DNA of 64,000 nt from DASXHY01 sp036272195 (GTDB lineage Bacteria; Verrucomicrobiota; Verrucomicrobiia; Limisphaerales; DASXHY01): assembly GCA_036272195.1 (NCBI GenBank), contig DATAZE010000024.1, positions 124,001 through 188,000 of the forward strand, in the 5' to 3' direction. Below, piece by piece: positions 8,899-17,600 of the stretch. The position numbers and the translations under genes are program-made. The notes below the pieces were generated by a model. The model saw only the letters and a list, made by a program, of their open reading frames with translations. It was not told where the DNA came from and searched no databases. The first letter of the stretch is position 1. Every line of letters begins with the position of its first letter.

Positions 8899-9609
8899 TC
8901 ATCGTCGTTCGCGTCCAAGTGAAATCAAATAGAGCAACTGCATGACCGCACTGATCATCGACGCAACGTAGGTCAACGCAGCGGTGTTCAGCACCTTGCT
9001 GATGGCGGCGCTCTCATCGGAACGTACGAGGCCGAGGCGAAACAATTGTTCCTTGGCCCGGCGACTGGCGTCGAATTCAACGGGCAAGGTAATAATTTGA
9101 AACGCCGTGACGACGGCGAACAATCCAATCGCGACCCAAATCATATTATGAAACAGCGGCCCGCCAATCCGGTGGCTGCCCATCAGAAAGAATCCCGCCA
9201 GAAAAATCAGGCTGTAAGCCGTCGAGGCGAATTGTGTCACGGGAACCATCATCATCCGGAGATTCAACGGCGCGTAAGCAGCTTGATGCTGCAAGGCGTG
9301 CCCGGCTTCGTGCGCAGAGACGCCAATGGCGGAGAGTGAACGCTGGCCGAAATTTTCCTCGGAAAGAAACAGCGCACGTTTGCGGGAATCGTAGTGATCC
9401 GTCAGGTGGCCAGGGATTTCCTGGATGGACACATCATTCAGCCCGGCGCGATCCAAAATTTGACGGGCCGCCTCCGCCCCGCTCAAACCCGATTCCGCAG
9501 GCACACGCATGTACTTACTATAGGTGGCGGACAATTTGATTTGCGCATAAATACCCAGCAGCAAGCCCGGAATCGCGAAAACCAACCATAAAGGATCGAA
9601 AAACATCAT
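8899..9609 (-). CDS. Membrane zinc metallopeptidase, YugP/Zn_peptidase_2 family
   Basis: A 236-residue membrane protein. A hydrophobic N-terminal helix (about 4-25) is followed by a soluble part with the zinc motif HEAGH (100-104) and then two or three membrane helices (about 125-145, 155-178, 212-230). The FDASRRA segment after the helices is typical of the family (PF04298). It is predicted to cleave membrane-associated proteins; the substrate is unknown. It is transcribed towards the sigma-factor gene with a 147-nt gap. Confidence 0.85.
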   Translation of the reverse strand: MMFFDPLWLVFAIPGLLLGIYAQIKLSATYSKYMRVPAESGLSGAEAARQILDRAGLNDVSIQEIPGHLTDHYDSRKRALFLSEENFGQRSLSAIGVSAHEAGHALQHQAAYAPLNLRMMMVPVTQFASTAYSLIFLAGFFLMGSHRIGGPLFHNMIWVAIGLFAVVTAFQIITLPVEFDASRRAKEQLFRLGLVRSDESAAISKVLNTAALTYVASMISAVMQLLYLISLGRERR

Positions 9610-9785
9610 ATTACTTCATCTGGCGAGCGAGTTTCATGCTCACCAGGATTTTGACTCAATCTTCGAAGATATCGTTCAAATCCTCGAAAATTAGAAAGTT
9701 TTCAAGCTGATGTGTGACAGACTGGTCGCAAAACGGCGCTATTGGCTGTCTCAAAGTGCGCGATTATGGCGCAGCGGGGAAAAAC

Positions 9786-9811
9786 AGTGGCACGGGCGTC
9801 TCACCCGTGCG
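9786..9811. repeat. Intergenic palindromic repeat, GGCACGGGCGTCT family
   Basis: AGTGGCACGGGCGTCTCACC followed by CGTGCG. It shares its core with copies at 17533-17597, 34561-34612 and 53036-53098. This copy carries a C-to-A change in the loop side and lacks the second arm. Confidence 0.7.
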
Positions 9812-9882
9812 AATCGAAGTGCGCGGGGAAGACATACGACACGACTCATCAATACTTCACCGTCCGGCGACGTCCCTAAATA

Positions 9883-9961
9883 CTGTAGCCGCAGACGTTA
9901 GTCTGCGCCGACTCATTTTCCCCTTATAAAAAGATAGCGCCGACTCACGTCGGCGGCTACG
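9883..9961. repeat. Intergenic inverted repeat, GTAGCCGC...GCGGCTAC
   Basis: GTAGCCGCAGACGTTAGTCT and onward, closing with GCCGACTCACGTCGGCGGC and TAC. Terminal arms GTAGCCGC and GCGGCTAC (one mismatch-rich inner part) bracket an AT-rich centre. It lies directly after the proS stop codon and may terminate or protect the transcript. Confidence 0.55.
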
Positions 9962-9964
9962 CGC

Positions 9965-11689
9965 TCAATTAGCCGGAGGCGTGGACTGGCGGATAAGTTC
10001 GAGGACTTTTTCGACGGCCTCTTCAGGTTTGGCGGCAAGCAATGCGCCGGAGCGAGGTTTGATTTCCACTTCACCTTTGGCCAACGATTTTTCGCCGATG
10101 CCAATGCGAATCGGAAAACCAACCAACTCGGAATCCTTGAACTTCACGCCGGGGCGATCATCACGATCATCCAAAATCACGTCGACGCCACGAGCCGTCA
10201 GCTCGGCATAAATTTTCTCGGCCAGCTTCATCACGGCGCTGTCCGGTGCCACGGCCAATGGGGTGATGCACACGGTGAAGGGCGCCACGCTGACGGGCCA
10301 GACGATGCCGTCCTTGTCGTTGCTTTGCTCAATGACCGCTTGCAACGTTCGGGTCACGCCGATGCCGTAGCAGCCCATGACGCAGAGCCGACGTGAGCCG
10401 TCTTCGGCGAGAAAAGTTGAGCCAAGTTTTTCGCTGTATTTGGTTCCCAGGATGAAGATGTGGCCGACTTCGATGGCGCGGCGGATTTTCAGCGACTTGC
10501 CGCATTTAGGGCAAGGCTCGCCGGCGGACACAGTTCGCAAATCTGCCCATTTCGTGACTGGAATATCGCGCTCGATGGAAACGCTTCGGAAATGGAATCC
10601 ATCCTCGTTCGCACCAGTGGTCATGTCGTTCGCGCCGCGCAGGCGTTCGTCGACGAAAACAGAAAGGTTCTTAACACTGACCGCCCCGAGGCTGCCGGGA
10701 TGCGCTCCGAGGGCGTCAAAAATCTCCTGCGCTTCGGCGGGACGGAAAATGGTGGTGCCAATTACTCCGGCGAGCTTGGCTTCATTAAGCTGGTCATCGC
10801 CACGAATCAAAATCAGCACGGGCTTGCTGTCCGCGATGAAAACGAGGGTCTTAATTTGGCGGTTCGCGGGGACGCTGTGCGGCGCTTTCGTCAATGCGTC
10901 GATGGTCACAACACCCGGAGTCGGGAATTTTTCAATCGCCCCGCCGATTTCGCGCGCGGCAGTTTTGGGAATGCCACTGCTGGCTTTTTCCACATTCGCC
11001 GCGTAACCGCAACCTTCGCAGAAAACGACTTCGTTCTCGCCGGTCTCGGCGGGAACCATGAATTCGTGCGAAAAATTTCCACCGATCACACCGGTGTCCG
11101 CTTCGACGGGAAAATTTTTGAGGCCGCAACGATTGAAGATGCGTTTGTAGGCGTCATACATTTTCTGGTAGCTGCCCATGGCCGCTTCTTCGCTGACGTC
11201 GAAGCTATAGGCATCTTTCATGATGAACTCCTTCGCGCGCATCAGGCCGAAGCGGGGGCGGATTTCATCGCGGAACTTGATGCTGACCTGGTAAAAATTC
11301 ATCGGCAACTGTCGGTAGGAATTGATTTCACCGGCGGCCATGGTGGTAATGACTTCCTCGGCGGTGGGACTCAACAGCCATTCCTTCTTCGCGCGATCGC
11401 GGACTTTGTAGAGCACGTCGGCGGCGGTTTCGTAACGGCCGCTTTGCTGCCAGATGTCCGTAGGCTGCATCGTGGGCATCAATACTTCAAGAGCGCCCGC
11501 GCGGTCCATCTCCTCGCGAATGATGCGCTCTACTTTGTGCAACGCGCGCAAGCCGAGCGGCAGGAATGTATAAAGGCCGCCGCTGAGTTTGCGAATCAGG
11601 CCGGCGCGCAGCAACAGTTTGTGCGAAGCGATTTCGGCATCCGAGGGCGCCTCACGGAGAGTCGGGATCAAAGTTTGGGTCCAACGCAT
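9965..11689 (-). CDS. proS: Prolyl-tRNA synthetase, bacterial (editing) type
   Basis: This enzyme charges tRNA-Pro. At 574 residues it has the full bacterial length: N-terminal catalytic part (PLGLRALHKVERIIREEMD; motif 2 RPRFGLMRAKEFIMKDAYSF), the INS editing insertion (about 220-400), motif 3 (GCYGIGVTRTLQAVIEQ) and the C-terminal anticodon-binding domain. Start ATG 11689, shortly downstream of a four-helix-bundle gene on the same strand. Confidence 0.97.
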   Translation of the reverse strand: MRWTQTLIPTLREAPSDAEIASHKLLLRAGLIRKLSGGLYTFLPLGLRALHKVERIIREEMDRAGALEVLMPTMQPTDIWQQSGRYETAADVLYKVRDRAKKEWLLSPTAEEVITTMAAGEINSYRQLPMNFYQVSIKFRDEIRPRFGLMRAKEFIMKDAYSFDVSEEAAMGSYQKMYDAYKRIFNRCGLKNFPVEADTGVIGGNFSHEFMVPAETGENEVVFCEGCGYAANVEKASSGIPKTAAREIGGAIEKFPTPGVVTIDALTKAPHSVPANRQIKTLVFIADSKPVLILIRGDDQLNEAKLAGVIGTTIFRPAEAQEIFDALGAHPGSLGAVSVKNLSVFVDERLRGANDMTTGANEDGFHFRSVSIERDIPVTKWADLRTVSAGEPCPKCGKSLKIRRAIEVGHIFILGTKYSEKLGSTFLAEDGSRRLCVMGCYGIGVTRTLQAVIEQSNDKDGIVWPVSVAPFTVCITPLAVAPDSAVMKLAEKIYAELTARGVDVILDDRDDRPGVKFKDSELVGFPIRIGIGEKSLAKGEVEIKPRSGALLAAKPEEAVEKVLELIRQSTPPAN

Positions 11690-11726
11690 ATTCAGATGAG
11701 AGGTGAAAATTTAGAGGTGAGAGCAG

Positions 11727-12068
11727 TCACCGACGCGCAGTTTTGCGCGACGAAGTCAAAATTGCGACAAGTTCGTTGCTCTCTTTCAAAAGTTGTTTTA
11801 ATTCAGGATGCTCGCGAGTAGCGAGTTCGGCAAGGCACTCAAGCCAAAACATGGATTCATCTGCTTCTTCTTCGGCAATTCCAATTTTATTGATAAAATC
11901 TGGCTTTGATTTTGCGCGTTGTGCCGCGCGATAATTGGCAGCCGTCGAGGTTGCGGAACGTATAATTTGCCGTTTGATAATCGTAAATTCATCGCCGCGG
12001 GGTAGAGTGCGCGAATAACGAATAACGTCCAGTGCAAATTGTTTGGTCCGTGCCTTTAAGTCTTGCAT
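11727..12068 (-). CDS. Four-helix-bundle protein (23S rRNA intervening-sequence protein family)
   Basis: A 113-residue, almost wholly helical protein matching the family first found inside 23S rRNA intervening sequences (PF05635/TIGR02436 type). Typical features are the N-terminal FALDVIRYSRTLPRGDEF, IRSATSTAANYRAAQRA and EEADESMFWLECLAEL. The biochemical role of the family is unknown. Stand-alone copies are common in Bacteroidota and Verrucomicrobiota. It sits 37 nt upstream of proS and is probably co-transcribed. Confidence 0.85.
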   Translation of the reverse strand: MQDLKARTKQFALDVIRYSRTLPRGDEFTIIKRQIIRSATSTAANYRAAQRAKSKPDFINKIGIAEEEADESMFWLECLAELATREHPELKQLLKESNELVAILTSSRKTARR

Positions 12069-12131
12069 AAATGTACGATTCCACTTGGAGGATTTGTCGC
12101 GGCTCTCAGATCTCCTTTCTCCCCTCCTACC

Positions 12132-12887
12132 TCACTTGACCATATTGACCAGCGGCGCCAGGCCCTGGATCCGCACCTCAAGCTGGTCACCGGATTCAAT
12201 CGGTCCCACGCCGCTGGGGGTGCCGGTCAGGATGATGTCGCCGGGCAGGAGCGTCATGTTCGTGGAGACGAAACTGACGATTTTGTAGCAATCGAAGATA
12301 AGTTGGTTGGTATTCGAATTCTGGCGCAACTGGCCGTTTTGAAACAATTGAATCGTCAAATCATGCGGATCGATTTTTGTTTCCACGTAAGGCCCCAGCG
12401 GAGTGAACGTATCGAAGGACTTGGCGCGGGTCCATTGGCTCTCGCCGCTCTGAATGGTGCGGTCGCTGATGTCCTGGGCCGAGGTGTAGCCAAAAATATA
12501 TCGCGCCGCCGCCGCCGGTGTGACGTTGCGCACGCGCCGGCCGATGACAATGCATAATTCAGCCTCGAAATCGGTGCGATGCGTGGGAAAGGGTATCTCG
12601 ATCTTGCCACCGTCGGGAATCAGTGAGGTCGTGGCCTTGATCCAAAAGAGCGGTTCCTTGGGCAGCGGTTTATTTTGCTCGCGCGCATGATCGGCATAGT
12701 TGAGGCCAATGGCGACGATTTTCGAAGGGACAATGGGCGTCAATGTACGCACCCCACGCCTGGGGGTGGGTTTACGATCGAAGGAGGGCGAACCAAAAAC
12801 ATCGCCGCGCAGCCGATAGAGTTCGCCGTCGATGACCTTGGCGTGGAAGATTTCTTCGCCTTTCTGAAATCGGCCAATGGCTGCCAT
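12132..12887 (-). CDS. Fumarylacetoacetate hydrolase (FAH) family protein
   Basis: A 251-residue protein with a short N-terminal domain and the FAH catalytic fold. Metal-binding and family motifs are visible: GLNYADHA, EAELCIVIGR, GYTSAQDISDR and LLPGDIILTGTPSGVG. Members hydrolyse C-C bonds of acylpyruvates or decarboxylate oxaloacetate. The exact substrate cannot be read from sequence; an acylpyruvase or oxaloacetate decarboxylase role would fit a stand-alone copy. Confidence 0.9.
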   Translation of the reverse strand: MAAIGRFQKGEEIFHAKVIDGELYRLRGDVFGSPSFDRKPTPRRGVRTLTPIVPSKIVAIGLNYADHAREQNKPLPKEPLFWIKATTSLIPDGGKIEIPFPTHRTDFEAELCIVIGRRVRNVTPAAAARYIFGYTSAQDISDRTIQSGESQWTRAKSFDTFTPLGPYVETKIDPHDLTIQLFQNGQLRQNSNTNQLIFDCYKIVSFVSTNMTLLPGDIILTGTPSGVGPIESGDQLEVRIQGLAPLVNMVK

Positions 12888-13030
12888 ACAGCGGCCAGAT
12901 TTTAACCATCACGGGCTTTTTCCGCAAGGTGATTTGTGAAGCCAAACGCGAAACGTGCGTGCCGACCTTGGCATCTGGCAACTCGAAAGTCGCCAGAACC
13001 CCCGGGGAAGCGGTCTTGTAGAAAAGATCG

Positions 13031-13061
13031 GGAGCGCCCCCCGCCAAGAGGCCGGCGCTCC
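13031..13061. repeat. Hairpin downstream of the HtrA gene
   Basis: GGAGCGCC (13031-13038) and GGCGCTCC (13054-13061) form a perfect 8-bp stem 3 nt beyond the HtrA stop codon. It probably forms the 3' end of that transcript. Related GGGAGCGCCGGC and GCCGGCGCTCC pieces occur near 33420 and 28165. Confidence 0.55.
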
Positions 13062-13063
13062 GG

Positions 13064-14632
13064 CTACTTCCGTTTCGTATTATCCACGGTAATATAGAAG
13101 CTGCCACCCTGGCCGTTGTTCTGGCGCCAGACACGCAACAGGACACGGTTGCCGTGGGCCTTGTCGCTGAGACGCACGGCATCGTCGGCTGACTTTACCG
13201 GCTCATGATTGATTTCCTGGATGACATCGCCCTCGCGCACGCCGGCGTCGGCAGAGTTCGAGTTTTCATCCACGCTGGACACCACTGCGCCGCGCACATT
13301 GTTCGGAATGCCATACTGTTGCCGGGCGTTTGAGTCGATGTCCGCCACTTCCACGCCATCCAGTGAATCGTAATTCGAATTTTTCTCCTGGTCCGGCGCG
13401 TTATCATCCTTCGCATTCGCCTGGCCGGGCAAGGTACCCAAAGTGGCAGTCGTTGTTTTCTCGACCGGCTTTTTGTCTTCCTCGCTGCGCAGGAATTTTA
13501 CGGTCACTTTTGTGCCGGGGGCGGATTGGGAAATCAACAGGCGCAATTGCTGGCTGTCGGTGATTTTCTTACCGTCGATTTCGCGGATGACGTCGCCGTT
13601 TTTCAGGCCGGCTTTGGCCGCAGGTGTGCCCGGTTCGATGTCGGTCACGAGCGCGCCGCTTTGGTCCGGCAGATTGAATTCCTGGGTCAATTCAGTTGTG
13701 AGGCTTTGAATATCGACCCCCAGATAACCACGAGTGACCTTGCCAAATTTGATCAAGCGCTCCATGACACTACGCGCGAGACTCACGGGCACCGCAAATC
13801 CGACGCCTTGATAACCGCCGCTCTCCGAGAAAATCGCAGTATTAATACCAACCAACCGGCCTTCGGCATCCACCAAAGCGCCGCCGGAATTGCCCGGATT
13901 AATCGCGGCATCGGTCTGGATGAAATTCTCATATTGATTGATGCCCAACGCGGTCCGCCCCACCGCGCTCACGATTCCCATCGTCACGGTCTGACCAACG
14001 CCGAATGGATTTCCAATGGCGAGCACAACATCACCGACTTCCAGCTTATCGCTATCCGCGATGGTTACGATGGGCAAGTCCTTGCCGGAGATTTTCAGCA
14101 CGGCGACATCCGTGGGGGCATCCGCGCCAATGACTTTGGCCGTAAATTCCTGGCCGCCGCTGGCGAGAGCAACTTTGATTTCATCTGCTCCCTCCACCAC
14201 GTGATTGGCAGTAAGAATGTAACCATCGGCGGAAATAATCACACCAGAGCCAAGGCTCTGCGATCTCTCGGCGCGCGGTTGACGGCGGCGACGGCTGCCC
14301 TGGCCCTGATTTTTATCCTGATCCTGATCCTGGTCATCGTTGGGACCAAAGAAGCGGCGGAAAAAAGGATCGTTGAAAAAGGGATTCGCCTCGCGTTCGC
14401 GCACGGTGCGCGTGGAATAAATATTCACCACGCTGGGCGCCACGCGTTTGACAATAGGCGCGTAGCTGGTGACGCCATGCGCCTCCCGCTCGATTGGCGT
14501 GTCATCCACTTTGATTTGGGGTGGCGAATTGGTATCGCGCCCGAGAGAGGTCAATTGCACCACTGCGAACACCGCCACGCCGCCGATAAGGGCCGGCCAG
14601 AAACCGCGCATCAATTTAGAAAAATGTCTCAT
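13064..14632 (-). CDS. Periplasmic serine protease, HtrA/DegP family, two PDZ domains
   Basis: A 522-residue envelope protease and chaperone. An N-terminal membrane anchor or signal (about 11-30) is followed by a trypsin-like domain with triad His144 (TANHVVEG), Asp175 (APTDVAVLKI) and Ser249 (NPGNSGGAL), then PDZ1 (about 300-385) and PDZ2 (about 425-515). A low-complexity DQDQDQDKNQGQGSRRRR linker (about 100-117) precedes the catalytic domain, in the place of the LA loop. It is the first gene of a minus-strand run that continues through the FAH, four-helix-bundle and proS genes. Confidence 0.95.
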   Translation of the reverse strand: MRHFSKLMRGFWPALIGGVAVFAVVQLTSLGRDTNSPPQIKVDDTPIEREAHGVTSYAPIVKRVAPSVVNIYSTRTVREREANPFFNDPFFRRFFGPNDDQDQDQDKNQGQGSRRRRQPRAERSQSLGSGVIISADGYILTANHVVEGADEIKVALASGGQEFTAKVIGADAPTDVAVLKISGKDLPIVTIADSDKLEVGDVVLAIGNPFGVGQTVTMGIVSAVGRTALGINQYENFIQTDAAINPGNSGGALVDAEGRLVGINTAIFSESGGYQGVGFAVPVSLARSVMERLIKFGKVTRGYLGVDIQSLTTELTQEFNLPDQSGALVTDIEPGTPAAKAGLKNGDVIREIDGKKITDSQQLRLLISQSAPGTKVTVKFLRSEEDKKPVEKTTTATLGTLPGQANAKDDNAPDQEKNSNYDSLDGVEVADIDSNARQQYGIPNNVRGAVVSSVDENSNSADAGVREGDVIQEINHEPVKSADDAVRLSDKAHGNRVLLRVWRQNNGQGGSFYITVDNTKRK

Positions 14633-15123
14633 AAAATCTCTTCAACTTATTACCGCCACCGCGCCATTTTCCCCTTTTGGAAATTATCAACCGCAGCCCG
14701 TTCAAAAAAACTGCGCCGCCTCCGCGTGAAACTTTACACCGAAACCCCGTTTGTCAAAGGAGGTGAAACGTGTCGCGTGTTCCATATTGCGTAAACAAAC
14801 TCGCTTCGGTTTCCCGGCCAGCCGATGGCAGTTGAATAATGAATAGAAGGCCGCAGGGCAAGTGCCGACATCGCGGCGATGGACACTGACCTGCGGTATT
14901 CTTACCCGGCAGGGATGGCGCTGCGCTGTCCGCGCCGCGCTCAGCGGCGCAACGTTTGGCGTAATTTGCGCGGTTGGCTCGCGGATTCCGCCCGCTACTA
15001 CGCGGGTGGAGACGCCACAGCGCGGCATCCCTACCTGTCTCAATTCGGACATTACGCGCTTGCGAACAATTTGACACGTCCGGGTGATTATTGTCTGATA
15101 ACGCCCGCCTGAAGAAAGGAAAC
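14633..15123. other. Non-coding spacer between divergent genes
   Basis: 491 nt between the divergently transcribed HtrA and glycosidase genes, so it must carry both promoters. A repeat-like element with imperfect inverted ends, AGGGATGGCGCTGCGCTGT (from 14911) and ACAGCGCGGCATCCCT (15017-15032), occupies its centre. The open frames in it have no recognisable product. Confidence 0.5.
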
Positions 15124-16734
15124 ATGATGACCAGTTTGATCTCAAACGTGCAAAAGCCGATGCGCCAGTTCGCTCTCGCCATCTGCCTGGTGGCGCTGCC
15201 GTTGGCGGCAAACGCGAAGCTCTCGCTCGTCGCGCAATGGGGCCGGTTCGAAAAGAGCTTTAAGAGCAGTGTGATCTATAACGATCCGTTTCAACAATGC
15301 ACGCTTAGGGTCACCTTCGCTTCGCCAACCGGCGAGACCAATGACGTTTACGGTTTTTGGGACGGCAATTCGACCTGGAGCGTCCGTTACTGTCCGGACC
15401 GGCCCGGCCGCTGGACTTACCGGACCTCATGCTCAGACCTCGCCAATCAGCGCTTGAATGAACAGACGGGAGAATTTCTCTGCACCTCATCCACGGGCGA
15501 TGGCAGTTTCGCTCAACACGGCCCCATTCAAATCGCCCGGGATCGCCGTCACTTCGAACACGCGGACCGGTCACCATTTTTCTGGATGGCTGATGTGGCC
15601 TGGGACGCGCCCCGGATGTCCAATGAGCGCGATTGGAAAACGTATCTTCAGGTGCGTTCGCTCCAAAGTTTTTCTGCCGTTCAATGGTCCGCCGCGCCAG
15701 GTGTGGACGAAAAAAATCATTCCGCGTTTTCCGGCTGGAGCCGGATTACCGTTAATCCGGAATATTTTCAGCGGCTGGACCAGAAAGTGGACCTGATGAA
15801 CCGCGCCGGGCTGTTAAGTGTCATCGCTCCCCTCTCGCCGGCCGACGGCTCCACGAACGAGCTTCCCGAGGATCAGGCAGCGCTGCTGGTTCGTTACATG
15901 GTCGCACGCTGGGGCGCGTATGACGTTGCCTGGTTGCTGACGGGCGACGAAAGCCATGGTGAACGGTGGCTGAAAATCGGGCGCGAAGTTTTTGGAGATA
16001 TTAAACACGGACCGGTCGTCATGTTTCCCGGCGCACTCGCCTCGAATTTTGATGCCTTTCGAAACGAGGATTGGGTGGATGCTTTCGGCTTCGGAATCGG
16101 GCAAAACCTGAACAATGATTCTATCAAATGGCTGGTCGCGGGCCCGCCCGCCCATGAATGGAGAAACGAACCGGCCCGCCCGTTCGTCAACGTTCTGCCG
16201 CCGATGGAAAATGGTCTGGCCGGGCAAAGCCATGAACGCATCACCGCCAATGATGTGCGGCGCATTGCATGGTGGAGCGTGCTGCTCACGCCGTCCGCAG
16301 GAGTAAGTTATGGAGCGCAGGACGTGGCGGCATGGAACCCCGCCCTGCAATCGAAACTTCCGACCTGGCAACTCTCGCTTTTCCTTCCCGGCGCAAAACA
16401 GATGCAGCACATCGCGGGAATTTTTGATTCCGCGGACGCGCGGAAATTGCGCCCGACGCCGCGTGCGTTGGCGATTCAACCAGGAATGATTTCGCCACGT
16501 CGTTACATCGCGAACACCGAGACGGAGGAGAAGGACCTGAGTGTCAGTTACATTCCCGAAGACCGGACATTGGAAGTCTTTCTCGGAGCCCTGCCAGCAT
16601 CGCCGTCAATTGAATGGTTGAATCCACGCACCGGCCAGAGAAGTCCCGCGGTCGCGGTCGTGGGTGTGCGCACGTGCCAGATGCCGACGCCGGACACGGG
16701 CGATTGGGTGCTGGTGATGAAGAGCGGCAAATAG
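15124..16734 (+). CDS. Secreted DUF4038-type glycoside hydrolase (apiosidase-like)
   Basis: A 536-residue protein with a signal peptide (about 1-33, hydrophobic FALAICLVALPLAANA). The N-terminal beta-sandwich resembles DUF5060 (YGFWDGNSTWSVRYCPDRPG). The TIM-barrel region matches the DUF4038 glycosidase group (SPFFWMADVAW; AYDVAWLLTGDESHGERW), and a C-terminal collagen-binding-like sandwich contains SYIPEDRTLEVFLGALP. It probably removes side chains from plant polysaccharides; the substrate is not determinable. The start was chosen because GAAAGGA lies just upstream; ATG 15127 is equally possible. Confidence 0.8.
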   Translation: MMTSLISNVQKPMRQFALAICLVALPLAANAKLSLVAQWGRFEKSFKSSVIYNDPFQQCTLRVTFASPTGETNDVYGFWDGNSTWSVRYCPDRPGRWTYRTSCSDLANQRLNEQTGEFLCTSSTGDGSFAQHGPIQIARDRRHFEHADRSPFFWMADVAWDAPRMSNERDWKTYLQVRSLQSFSAVQWSAAPGVDEKNHSAFSGWSRITVNPEYFQRLDQKVDLMNRAGLLSVIAPLSPADGSTNELPEDQAALLVRYMVARWGAYDVAWLLTGDESHGERWLKIGREVFGDIKHGPVVMFPGALASNFDAFRNEDWVDAFGFGIGQNLNNDSIKWLVAGPPAHEWRNEPARPFVNVLPPMENGLAGQSHERITANDVRRIAWWSVLLTPSAGVSYGAQDVAAWNPALQSKLPTWQLSLFLPGAKQMQHIAGIFDSADARKLRPTPRALAIQPGMISPRRYIANTETEEKDLSVSYIPEDRTLEVFLGALPASPSIEWLNPRTGQRSPAVAVVGVRTCQMPTPDTGDWVLVMKSGK

Positions 16735-16762
16735 GCCACTGGCCAGGGCCGCATTTCGGAGT

Positions 16763-17485
16763 TCAGACGCGATTTACACGATCGGCGTCAGGGAGGTTAT
16801 CCCGTTTTCGAACGCGGTAGACCATGAACAATTCCTGCCCGATGCGTCGTATCGATTTAAGCCGCAACTTCGTTGCCTGCTCCACCTTGCTCACGCCCAG
16901 TCCATCCGCCAGTGTGGGCGCGCCCCGACCGCCAAAAATCAGCGGGCAAAGCGTAAGATAAATTTCGTCGACGAGATTTTGGCGGATCAAAGCCATGTTC
17001 AACTCGCCGCCGCCTTCGCAAAGAATTTTTTTGACGTGCCATTTCTTCTGGAGCCAGCGAAAGGCAGCCCGAAAATCCAGTTCGTCATCGCCGAAAATTT
17101 CGACGTCATCCGCCACATCGCGAAGGCGCTGCAGGTTTCGCACCGAGGCGCGGGCGGACGTGAGCACGATGATGGGCGAAAACCGATGGCGAAATATGTC
17201 CGAGCGCGGGTTCAAAGTTCCGCGTCCGCTGACGATGACACGCAGATTGTATTCCGACAATCCACGCTTGAGCCGCAGTCGCCGATATTTGGCCGGGCCT
17301 GGCCCGTAATGGCCGGGCGCGCTATCCACCGTGCGTGCGCCCATGAGCGCGGCATCCGCCCGTGCGCGAAGTTCGTAGAGCAAATCGAGATCGTGTTTGC
17401 TGCCAAACGGAACAAATTTACGATTTTCCGGCGCGAGCTTGCCATCGACGCTCGTCGCGACATTAATGAAAACAAAAGGACGCAT
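16763..17485 (-). CDS. RibD C-terminal / dihydrofolate-reductase-like reductase
   Basis: A 240-residue NADPH-dependent reductase of the RibD-C fold. It starts INVATSVDGKLA, has the LRARADAALMGARTV segment, and ends with ILCEGGGELNMALI and EIYLTLCPLIFGG, all typical of the family. The deaminase half of RibD is absent. It may be the stand-alone riboflavin-pathway reductase or a paralogue acting on another substrate. No riboflavin gene is adjacent, so the pathway assignment stays open. Confidence 0.85.
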   Translation of the reverse strand: MRPFVFINVATSVDGKLAPENRKFVPFGSKHDLDLLYELRARADAALMGARTVDSAPGHYGPGPAKYRRLRLKRGLSEYNLRVIVSGRGTLNPRSDIFRHRFSPIIVLTSARASVRNLQRLRDVADDVEIFGDDELDFRAAFRWLQKKWHVKKILCEGGGELNMALIRQNLVDEIYLTLCPLIFGGRGAPTLADGLGVSKVEQATKLRLKSIRRIGQELFMVYRVRKRDNLPDADRVNRV

Positions 17486-17532
17486 GGATTACCGTAGCAG
17501 TGTCCTGCGTTTGCCGCATGTGGGGAATGACC

Positions 17533-17597
17533 GTAGTGGCACGGGCGTCTCGCCCGTGCGTTTCGATTCTGACTGGCGAGACGCCCGTGCCACTAAC
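17533..17597. repeat. Perfect 20-bp inverted repeat, GGCACGGGCGTCT family
   Basis: AGTGGCACGGGCGTCTCGCC (17535-17554) is matched exactly by its reverse complement at 17575-17594. It sits 4 nt after the stop of the glycine-rich gene and before the RibD-C gene, and could terminate the long minus-strand transcript. Confidence 0.8.
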
Positions 17598-17600
17598 GAT

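Larger units (their letters stand above)
9610..9964. other. Non-coding spacer with two small palindromic repeats
   Basis: 355 nt between proS and the protease gene. Apart from the repeats at 9786-9811 and 9883-9961, no coding signal or RNA gene was seen. Confidence 0.6.

Noticed and set aside
10460..11821. A 453-codon plus-strand frame opposite proS
   Set aside because: It mirrors prolyl-tRNA synthetase motifs on the other strand; the translated product has no family and an odd composition.
13526..14794. A 422-codon plus-strand frame opposite the HtrA gene
   Set aside because: The protease reading on the minus strand has the full catalytic triad and two PDZ domains; the plus frame has nothing recognisable.
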